NCBI GenBank assembly: GCA_027348305.1
Contig: DAIEPS010000014.1
Span: forward strand, 1-18,652
Direction of reading: 5' to 3'
Length of the DNA stretch: 18,652 nucleotides
From: Anaerolineaceae bacterium
GTDB lineage: Bacteria; Chloroflexota; Anaerolineae; Anaerolineales; Anaerolineaceae
The position numbers and the translations under genes were made by a program. The notes under the pieces are model-generated. The model did no database searches, was not told where the DNA came from, and saw nothing but the letters and a program-made list of their open reading frames with translations. Each line of letters starts with the position of its first letter. Within the stretch, counting starts at the first letter, position 1. Shown one piece after another: positions 7,255-13,514 of this stretch.

Positions 7255-8157
7255 TTATTTTTTGGCAAACGGCAGCAGCATCCGCGTTTGGTTTTGATAC
7301 TCAGTAAACCCATTTTTATACTTAGCCATGCGTTTCTCTGCCAGAGGGATGCTGATAAACAGGAACAGGGCTGTATTCAGAAGAGCGCCCAGTCCCAGCC
7401 TCCAGGCCGATGGGTCGGCCGCCAGGCAAGCCAAAAATGCCCCCCACCACATCATTATTTCACCAAGATAATTGGGATGACGTGAATACTTCCACAGCCC
7501 TTCGCGGATGATGGCGTTTCTGCCCGTGTTCTTGCTGCGAAAATCCTGCATCTGATGGTCGGCGACGGCTTCCAACGAAAGCCCCAAGAGACTGATCAAT
7601 ATGCCCGGTAATATCCATAAAGAGAAACTTGAAGCATGGATGATCATGTAGACAACGGGGGCGATGCAGGCATAGACGATCAGGGTTGGCATGAGTTGAA
7701 TGCCCAGCAGGTTGACCAGTGGATAGAGCATGCCGGTCTTGTCTTTGATCTGATCGTAGCGCCAGTCTTGTTCATGCAGTCCGTGAAAGGTGGATGCCCA
7801 GTTTAAAGTCAATCGTACACCCCACAAAATGACGGTTGAACAAACCAACACGGTTGTGAGATTGAAATTACCCTGTTGAAGAGCAAGAAGAGGCAGGATG
7901 ACCAGGGGTTGAACACTCCAGTATGGATCATAGACCGAGGCATTGTTGAGCAGGAGGTTGCTCACCCAGATGACAAATGTGGCAGCCAGGTCAGCCAGCA
8001 AAAGGTTCATCCATATTGAGAGGCCGGCATTTTTGTAGACGATCAATCCGATGATCAGGGCTGTGATGTAACTGAGTGAAATTAGCAAAAAGCCCAGGGT
8101 ACGGTTTGCTTTCCAGTTTTGTTTAGTGATCGGAGAGGTATCAAAGTTGTTTATCAT
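7255..8157 (-). CDS. DUF1295 (steroid 5-alpha-reductase-like) membrane protein
   Basis: The 300-residue protein has about seven membrane helices. It carries the DUF1295 hallmarks: 'YDPYWS' (76-81), 'DWRYD' (131-135) and the C-terminal 'LWKYSRHPNYLGE' (221-233) followed by a tryptophan-rich helix. The family is related to NAD(P)H-dependent steroid 5-alpha reductases and to ICMT-type methyltransferases, and bacterial members are largely uncharacterised. An oxidoreductase acting on a membrane lipid is plausible, but this is inference. The gene stands alone, convergent with the 4477-7222 cluster. No Shine-Dalgarno sequence precedes the ATG. A perfect palindrome abuts the start codon instead. Confidence 0.8.
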   Translation of the reverse strand: MINNFDTSPITKQNWKANRTLGFLLISLSYITALIIGLIVYKNAGLSIWMNLLLADLAATFVIWVSNLLLNNASVYDPYWSVQPLVILPLLALQQGNFNLTTVLVCSTVILWGVRLTLNWASTFHGLHEQDWRYDQIKDKTGMLYPLVNLLGIQLMPTLIVYACIAPVVYMIIHASSFSLWILPGILISLLGLSLEAVADHQMQDFRSKNTGRNAIIREGLWKYSRHPNYLGEIMMWWGAFLACLAADPSAWRLGLGALLNTALFLFISIPLAEKRMAKYKNGFTEYQNQTRMLLPFAKK

Positions 8158-8171
8158 GTTATTTAAATAAC
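8158..8171. promoter_or_regulatory. Perfect 14-bp palindrome abutting the DUF1295 start
   Basis: GTTATTTAAATAAC is a perfect palindrome that touches the start codon at 8157. Its AT-rich core could also serve as a -10 region for a leaderless message. A role as a repressor site is inference. Confidence 0.4.
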
Positions 8172-8211
8172 GTTTTTTGAAGGGAAAAGTTGCTGGATTT
8201 GATCGTTAAGG

Positions 8212-8245
8212 CGAAAGAGGCTGCCTGGTTAGGCAGCCTCTTTCG
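8212..8245. terminator. 15-bp perfect hairpin, probable end of the ABC operon
   Basis: CGAAAGAGGCTGCCT (8212-8226) pairs with AGGCAGCCTCTTTCG (8231-8245) around a four-base loop. It lies in the spacer downstream of the minus-strand exporter operon and upstream of the DUF1295 gene. There is no long T tract on either side, so it may act as a weak terminator or a transcript-stabilising hairpin. Confidence 0.55.
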
Positions 8246-8269
8246 GTTGTATTGGTTTACCTCATTGGT

Positions 8270-8340
8270 GGGGATTGCTTCGCCCTGTATGGTCCTTGTG
8301 ATCTTTATGACTGAATTTGGCAGGGCTCACAATGACAGGT
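8270..8340. repeat. Degenerate dispersed REP-like element
   Basis: One end reads GGGGATTGCTTCGCCCTG and the other end, on the minus strand, reads ACCTGTCATTGTGAGCCCTG. These are the two halves of a repeat found scattered between genes in many bacterial genomes (the 'TGTCATTGCGAG...GCGAAGCAATC' type). GCCCTG (8282-8287) and CAGGGC (8321-8326) form an inverted repeat. Recognition is from memory of such repeats and was not searched. Confidence 0.4.
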
Positions 8341-8347
8341 CTGGGGG

Positions 8348-10222
8348 TTAATACAGATCCGCGGCGTCGAACTGGCTGTTGTAGATCTCGGCGTAGAAGC
8401 CGCCTTTGGCCAGCAGGTCTTCGTGCTTGCCCTGCTCCACGATGTCGCCGTTGTTCATCACCAGGATGAGGTCGGCGTTGCGGATGGTGGAGAGACGGTG
8501 GGCAATGATGAAGCTGGTGCGGTTCTTCATCAGGTTATCCATGGCCTTTTGAATGAGCACCTCAGTGCGGGTATCAACCGAACTGGTGGCTTCATCCAGG
8601 ATCAGGATGCGCGGATTGGACAGGATCGCCCGGGCAATGGTCAACAACTGTTTCTGACCCTGCGAGATGTTTGACGTCTCCTCATCCAACACCATGTGAT
8701 AGCCTTCCGGCAGGGTGCGGATGAAGTGATCCACGTAAGCGGTCTTGGCAGCTGAAACTACTTCCTCATCCGTGGCGTCCAACTTGCCGTAACGGATGTT
8801 TTCCATGATCGAGTCGTTATAGAGCCAGGCATCCTGCAGGACCATGCCAAACTGGTTGCGCAGGTCTTTGCGCGTGTAGCTGCGAATGTCGTGGCCATCC
8901 ACCAGGATGGATCCACTGTTCACATCGTAAAAGCGCATGAGCAGCTTGACCATGGTGGTCTTGCCGGCGCCGGTTGGGCCGACAATGGCGATCTTCTGAC
9001 CGGGAGTGATGGTGGCGGAGAAGTCGTTGATGATGATCTTTTCGGGGTTGTAACCGAAATGTACATCCTTGAACTCAACGGTACCTTCCACACAATCCAC
9101 CTGGACTGGATCGACGATGTCTTCTGTTTCTTCAGCTTCACCCAGGAACTCGAATACACGTTCCGCGGAGGCGGCTGTTTGTTGGAGCACATTAGATATC
9201 TGTGCCACCTGGGCAATCGGCTGAGTGAAGGAACGCACATACTGGATGAAAGCCTGGATATCACCCACGGTTATGGCATTTTTAATGGCCAGGTAACCGC
9301 CCAAAATGGCTATGGCTACGTATCCAAGGTTGCCGATGAAGTTCATGATCGGCATCATCATACCGGAAAGGAATTGCGACTTCCAGGCGGATGAGAAAAG
9401 CACGTTGTTATAGCTATCGAATTTCTCAATACTTTTCTGTTCGCCGTTGAAGGCTTTCATGACCACGTGACCGCCAAACATTTCTTCGATGTGGCCGTTC
9501 ACGTGACCAAGATAGTCTTGCTGCTGCTTGAAGTATTTCTGAGACTGTTTCACCACAACACTAATGAACAGGCCTGACACTGGCAGGATCACCAATGCCA
9601 CCAATGTCATGATCCAGTTGATCGAGAACATCATCACCAGAATACCGATGATGGAGGTCACCGAGGTTATGATCTGGGTCATACTCTGGTTGAGGGTCTG
9701 ACTGACCGTATCAACATCGTTGGTCACGCGTGAGAGAACCTCACCCTGGTTGGTGCTGTCAAAGTAACGCAGCGGCAGACGGTTAATCTTGTCAGAGATC
9801 TGCTTGCGGAACTTATAGGTCAGTTTCATTGAAACGCTGGTCATGATCCATCCCTGGATGTAGCTGAACAACGCAGAGGTGAGATACAAGCCAACCATGA
9901 TCATGACAATATTGCCAATGTAGACAAAATCGATACCTGTACTGGTTCCAGCGATCTGACCGACGATCCCCTCAAACAACTTGGTGGTTGCTTTACCCAG
10001 GATCTTGGGGCCGGCGATCATAAAGACGGTTGAAGCAACAGCGAATATCAATACGATTATGATGGATACTTTAAATTCGCTGAGATATTGCAGCAATTTC
10101 GACATGGTAGCTTTGAAGTTGCGGGGTTTCTCGCCGCCTCGCATCATTCCAGCCATCGGGCCCCCACCCATCGGTCCACGCTGCTGCGGTCTGTTTCCTT
10201 GAGGTCGTCCTTGCGGCATCAT
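8348..10222 (-). CDS. ABC exporter half-transporter, consensus-site subunit
   Basis: The 624-residue protein has six membrane helices (about 50-345) followed by a nucleotide-binding domain. Walker A is 'GPTGAGKT' (415-422), Q-loop Gln463, signature 'ISQGQ' (519-523), Walker B 'ILILDE' with catalytic Glu544, and switch His575 in 'IAHRLST'. The non-canonical ISQGQ signature with intact Glu and His is the pattern of the TM288-like partner in heterodimeric multidrug exporters. The first 33 residues are a Gly/Pro/Met/Arg-rich cytoplasmic tail. The gene starts inside the stop codon of the upstream half-transporter (ATGA, 10219-10222), with AAGGAGG in the upstream coding end. The two should be made in equal amounts. 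The substrate is unknown; drug or lipid export is likely from the MarR context. Confidence 0.92.
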   Translation of the reverse strand: MMPQGRPQGNRPQQRGPMGGGPMAGMMRGGEKPRNFKATMSKLLQYLSEFKVSIIIVLIFAVASTVFMIAGPKILGKATTKLFEGIVGQIAGTSTGIDFVYIGNIVMIMVGLYLTSALFSYIQGWIMTSVSMKLTYKFRKQISDKINRLPLRYFDSTNQGEVLSRVTNDVDTVSQTLNQSMTQIITSVTSIIGILVMMFSINWIMTLVALVILPVSGLFISVVVKQSQKYFKQQQDYLGHVNGHIEEMFGGHVVMKAFNGEQKSIEKFDSYNNVLFSSAWKSQFLSGMMMPIMNFIGNLGYVAIAILGGYLAIKNAITVGDIQAFIQYVRSFTQPIAQVAQISNVLQQTAASAERVFEFLGEAEETEDIVDPVQVDCVEGTVEFKDVHFGYNPEKIIINDFSATITPGQKIAIVGPTGAGKTTMVKLLMRFYDVNSGSILVDGHDIRSYTRKDLRNQFGMVLQDAWLYNDSIMENIRYGKLDATDEEVVSAAKTAYVDHFIRTLPEGYHMVLDEETSNISQGQKQLLTIARAILSNPRILILDEATSSVDTRTEVLIQKAMDNLMKNRTSFIIAHRLSTIRNADLILVMNNGDIVEQGKHEDLLAKGGFYAEIYNSQFDAADLY

Positions 10223-12456
10223 GCTAATTCCTCCTTGCTCAACTGTGAGGTGGCGATCTCACGATAAGTCTCACAGTTTTTCATCAATTCCTGGTGAGTT
10301 CCCTTGCCAACGATCTCACCTTCGTCGATCACGATGATCTGCTCGGCGGTTTTAATAGTGGATACACGCTGGGTAACAATGATCATGGTGCTCTTGCCGG
10401 TCTCTTTCTTCAAGGCGCGGCGCAAAGCCGAATCCGTTTTGAAATCAAGGGCAGAGAGACAGTCATCGAAAATGTAGATGGGCGGCTGCTTGACCAGGGC
10501 ACGGGCGATGGCCAAACGCTGCTTCTGTCCGCCAGAGACGTTGGTTCCGCCCTGAGAGATCTCTGTTTGCATACCTTCCTCTTTGGCGTTGACAAATTCT
10601 TCCGCCTGGGCAATGGAAATTGCTTTTTTCAAAGTCGCTTCATCGGCATTTTCATCAGCGTATAGCAGGTTGCTCTCAATGGTGCCGGAGAAGAGCATGC
10701 CTTTTTGCGGCACGTAACCGATCTTCTCGCGCAAGTCGCTCTGTTTGACATCACGGATATCCACACCATCGATCAGAATGGAGCCACTCGTCACATCGAA
10801 AAAGCGTGGAATCAAGTTGATGACTGTTGATTTGCCGGAACCAGTGGAGCCGATGATGGCGGTAGTTTCACCCGGTTTGGCGGTAAAACTGATGCCGCAA
10901 ATCACGTCCTCTTCGGCGTTGGGGTAACGGAACGCAACATCTCGGAATTCAACCAGGCCGTTGGTCTTGGTGTCAAATGATTTGGGCTCCTTGGGGTCCA
11001 CGATGGATGGTTGGACAGCCAAGACATCGGCCACACGCGAAGCTGAAACCGAGGCCCTCGGCAGTATGATGAACATCATCGAAAGCATCAAGAAGGAGAA
11101 CACGACCTGCATGGCATACTGCATAAAGGCCATCATGTCACCCACCTGCAGGGCAGAATTCGCAACCTGGTGAGCGCCCACCCAGATGATCAAGACGGAC
11201 AATCCGTTCATCAAGAGCATCATGATCGGCATCAAGACCACCATAATACGGTTGACGAACAGGGAATTTTGAGTCAGATCAATGTTGGCCTTATCAAAGC
11301 GTTCCGCTTCGAACTGCTGTGTGTTGAAAGCGCGGATCACCATGAGTCCCGAGAGGCTTTCGCGGGTGACCAAATTGAGCCGGTCGATCAAGCTTTGGAT
11401 CTTTTTGAAACGCGGCAAGGCAACGGTAAACACGGTAACGATTACCACCAGTAAAATTGCAACTGCCAATCCGATGATCCAGGTCATGGATGGACTCTTG
11501 GCAGCCGCATGGATGACCGCACCAACACCAATGATCGGTGCATAAAACACCATGCGGATAATCATGATGATCACCATCTGGATCTGGGTTATGTCGTTGG
11601 TGGAACGCGTGATCAACGAAGCAGTGGAGAATTTTTCAAACTCTGCTTTCGAGAAACTTTCCACTTTGGCAAAGACCGCACGACGAACATCCCGTGAAAC
11701 GCCAGCTGCAACGCGCGCAGAAAGAAACCCGACAATGATGGTACAGGTCACTGAAGCCAGGGTCAAAAGCAGCATCAATCCGCCAATGCGGATGATATAG
11801 TTGGTCTGCAGTTTGTTGGCGTTCACACCGAGTGCTTCGTATTCCGCTTTGATCGCCGCAGCGGCGGACTGGTTGATCATGCTTTCGCTCAAGGCCGCAA
11901 ATTTTTCGCTGACAGAGCTGGTCATTTTTGCCAGTTGATCCGCAGGAAGTTTAGGCAGAAGAGTAAAAATATCCATGCCGGGGGGAATCTTGGAAAGATC
12001 AAAACCGGAACCGCTCATAGCCGCGGCTTTGGCAGGGTCTTTGAGAGCGGCTTCGATCATCGAAACCACCAGGAAGGATTTTCCGGTTATCGGGTTCAGT
12101 TTGGCTGTTTCTGCGGCATCGATCTTGTTCAAAACGTAGACTGATTCAGTAGCCAGAACAGGATATTCTTTTAGGTAAGTCGCATAATCGGCAGATTTGG
12201 AATCCACCAGTGTGTAATCGGCCAGCACTGTCGCTTTTTCATCCGGGGTCATGAAGATGACCAGTTTATCCATCTCGGTAGCGCGAATGGCCATGGGGAC
12301 GGCGTTTTCAACACCTCCCTGCTGAATACCTACATTAACGATGTCTGACATATAATTCGGCAGCGCAAGATCCGCCATAGCCTGGGCAAACAAGAGCCCA
12401 ATGGCAATCAGAATTAACAATACATAAGGCTTGAGGTACTTAAACAATCTGAACAT
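10219..12456 (-). CDS. ABC exporter half-transporter, degenerate-site subunit with large extracytoplasmic insert
   Basis: At 745 residues this is about 150 longer than usual. The extra length is a block of about 185 residues (36-220) between the first and second membrane helices, so it faces outward. The block is helical and contains Ala/Lys-rich stretches. The rest is a standard exporter: Walker A 'GSTGSGKS' (536-543), signature 'VSGGQ' (640-644), and Walker B 'IYIFDD' with Asp665 where a catalytic Glu is expected. The switch position is Gln696 ('VTQRVST') instead of His. These changes mark the degenerate ATP site of TM287-type heterodimers. Its intact signature completes the active site of the partner encoded immediately downstream. 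GAGAGGAG lies about ten bases before the start. It is co-transcribed with the MarR gene. Confidence 0.92.
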   Translation of the reverse strand: MFRLFKYLKPYVLLILIAIGLLFAQAMADLALPNYMSDIVNVGIQQGGVENAVPMAIRATEMDKLVIFMTPDEKATVLADYTLVDSKSADYATYLKEYPVLATESVYVLNKIDAAETAKLNPITGKSFLVVSMIEAALKDPAKAAAMSGSGFDLSKIPPGMDIFTLLPKLPADQLAKMTSSVSEKFAALSESMINQSAAAAIKAEYEALGVNANKLQTNYIIRIGGLMLLLTLASVTCTIIVGFLSARVAAGVSRDVRRAVFAKVESFSKAEFEKFSTASLITRSTNDITQIQMVIIMIIRMVFYAPIIGVGAVIHAAAKSPSMTWIIGLAVAILLVVIVTVFTVALPRFKKIQSLIDRLNLVTRESLSGLMVIRAFNTQQFEAERFDKANIDLTQNSLFVNRIMVVLMPIMMLLMNGLSVLIIWVGAHQVANSALQVGDMMAFMQYAMQVVFSFLMLSMMFIILPRASVSASRVADVLAVQPSIVDPKEPKSFDTKTNGLVEFRDVAFRYPNAEEDVICGISFTAKPGETTAIIGSTGSGKSTVINLIPRFFDVTSGSILIDGVDIRDVKQSDLREKIGYVPQKGMLFSGTIESNLLYADENADEATLKKAISIAQAEEFVNAKEEGMQTEISQGGTNVSGGQKQRLAIARALVKQPPIYIFDDCLSALDFKTDSALRRALKKETGKSTMIIVTQRVSTIKTAEQIIVIDEGEIVGKGTHQELMKNCETYREIATSQLSKEELA

Positions 12457-12495
12457 TTACTGTGTTGCTCCTCTCAATGAATACGTGTAACCCAA

Positions 12496-13092
12496 TTAAT
12501 CCAGGTCGGACTCTTCAAATTTATCAGGCTCTTCACGCAATGGAAAATCTACATGACTGCGCATTGAAGTGCGTAATTTTTCAAGCAGAAATATGAGTTG
12601 TTTTTTTTCATCATCTGATAGATCAGAGGCGAGATCATTCATCATTTTTAAGCGCTGCGGACCAACGGTTTCCATCATTTTTCTACCAGCTTCGGTAATG
12701 CGGATCAGGAAAACACGTTTATCGTTTGGGTCAAGGTTGCGTTCGATGTAGCCGCTTTCTTCAAGCCCGCGCAGCAAGGAACTGATGGTATTTTTCTTCA
12801 CATTTTGAAAACGGCTTAATGCAGTTGGATTAATGCCATCTTTGTTGCCTGATTTTTCAGCCACAAGCAGACGGATCAATATTCCCATCCGCGGACCGGA
12901 AAGCTCGCCAGGCTCCATTTTATGTGCGACAATGGCCGCGTAATAATTTGCGAGCATACGGATCAACCCGCTAAGCTCAATGCCTTTAATATCTGCACCA
13001 TTGGTCATCGTTTCAAGATGTTTTGCGAGGTGCTCACGCATCTTTTCGTAGTGATCTTCATTTTCGTGTTGACAGTTCATAGTCACTTCCAT
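12496..13092 (-). CDS. MarR-family transcriptional regulator
   Basis: The 198-residue protein has a winged helix-turn-helix at about 67-137. The recognition region is 'NPTALSRFQNVKKNTISSLL' and the wing 'NLDPNDKRVFLIRITEAGR' carries the D-x(2)-D-x-R pattern typical of MarR proteins. Flanking N- and C-terminal helices would form the dimer. It is the first gene of an operon with the two ABC half-transporters (39-base gap), the usual arrangement for a repressor released by the exporter's substrate. The start is uncertain. The ATG at 13092 has no ribosome-binding site, while the in-frame ATG at 13080 has GGAAG five bases before it. The promoter immediately upstream contains a candidate operator. 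Confidence 0.9.
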   Translation of the reverse strand: MEVTMNCQHENEDHYEKMREHLAKHLETMTNGADIKGIELSGLIRMLANYYAAIVAHKMEPGELSGPRMGILIRLLVAEKSGNKDGINPTALSRFQNVKKNTISSLLRGLEESGYIERNLDPNDKRVFLIRITEAGRKMMETVGPQRLKMMNDLASDLSDDEKKQLIFLLEKLRTSMRSHVDFPLREEPDKFEESDLD

Positions 13093-13104
13093 GGTTTATA
13101 AATT

Positions 13105-13118
13105 GTTCGAGGCCGAAC
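13105..13118. promoter_or_regulatory. Candidate MarR operator overlapping the -10
   Basis: GTTCG-AGGC-CGAAC is a perfect 5-bp inverted repeat with a four-base centre. It overlaps the edge of the -10 hexamer and covers the probable start point. A dimeric repressor bound here would block the promoter, so autoregulation is the simplest reading. Confidence 0.5.
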
Positions 13119-13145
13119 TATACTCCCACGTACTATAAAAGTCAA
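13117..13145 (-). promoter_or_regulatory. Near-consensus promoter of the marR-ABC operon
   Basis: On the minus strand TTGACT (13145-13140), a 17-bp spacer and TATAGT (13122-13117) make a strong sigma-70-type promoter. Transcription would start near 13110, about 18 bases before the first ATG. Confidence 0.75.
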
Positions 13146-13236
13146 GTAGCGGATTTAAACTCTTATACAACGTTAATGTTGGGGGGTGGAGTTGGTGGAA
13201 AAACAAAATAGACGCGCAAATAAGTTACATTAGAGC

Positions 13237-13274
13237 AAAGTCCCGATTTCAAGTGCAAAAGAAATCGGGACTTT
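13237..13274. repeat. Hairpin repeat, copy 1 (uninterrupted)
   Basis: AAAGTCCCGATTTC (13237-13250) and its perfect complement GAAATCGGGACTTT (13261-13274) form a 14-bp stem with the loop AAGTGCAAAA. The same arms occur again at 13419-13503 around a longer insert. In the spacer it could act as a terminator-like hairpin or be a dispersed palindromic repeat. Confidence 0.75.
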
Positions 13275-13336
13275 ATAAGGTTCCGGATTCTTATGAAAGT
13301 ATTCAATATTTCTTATAAAATGTTGCTTTCAAGTTC

Positions 13337-13372
13337 AACCTTGACAAGGTTTAAAGTAACCTTGTCAAGGTT
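13337..13372. repeat. Twin 15-bp palindromes, operator-like
   Basis: AACCTTGACAAGGTT (13337-13351) and AACCTTGTCAAGGTT (13358-13372) are each 7-1-7 palindromes and are complements of each other, separated by TAAAGT. Their centres are 21 bp apart, about two helical turns, which suits two repressor dimers on one face of DNA. In RNA the same sequence would form a 15-bp stem with a six-base loop. It lies 245 bp upstream of the marR start and about 140 bp past the end of the binding-protein gene. Confidence 0.6.
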
Positions 13373-13418
13373 ATGAGCTAATTGCTTGTAAATCATTTAT
13401 TTTGGACTTGATCAGGGT

Positions 13419-13503
13419 AAAGTCCCGATTTCAAGTGCATGCACTGCACCCTTTTTGTTGGTGGTGTCCAACTTTTGGGGTGCAGTGCAGAAATCGGGAC
13501 TTT
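13419..13503. repeat. Hairpin repeat, copy 2 (with insertion)
   Basis: The arms AAAGTCCCGATTTC (13419-13432) and GAAATCGGGACTTT (13490-13503) are identical to copy 1, as is the following AAGTGCA. Between them sits a 50-bp block that itself folds. Lying just past the end of the binding-protein gene, the structure may end that transcript, and on the plus strand the arm is followed by a short T run. Confidence 0.7.
13440..13489. mobile_element. 50-bp inverted-repeat insertion, possible IS-end remnant
   Basis: TGCACTGCACCC (13440-13451) and GGGTGCAGTGCA (13478-13489) are perfect 12-bp terminal inverted repeats beginning TG and ending CA. An inner stem GTTGG/CCAAC lies at 13457-13461 and 13468-13472. 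On the minus strand one end reads TGCACTGCACCCC then AAAAGTTGGACA, resembling the ends of IS3-family elements as I recall them. No transposase is present. Copy 1 of the host hairpin lacks this block, which supports an insertion. Confidence 0.4.
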
Positions 13504-13514
13504 TTAACTCATGT

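Noticed and set aside
8891..9394. 167-residue plus-strand open frame
   Set aside because: It is antisense to the conserved nucleotide-binding and membrane domains of the 624-residue ABC subunit, with His/Gly-rich composition typical of shadow frames.
13141..13236. Possible signal in the spacer between the marR promoter and the first hairpin
   Set aside because: Only a short imperfect CAAC...GTTG repeat and a G-run are seen, with no gene or convincing site.
13341..13346. TTGACA as a consensus -35 box
   Set aside because: No -10 lies 16-18 bp downstream on either strand. The hexamer is part of the palindromes.
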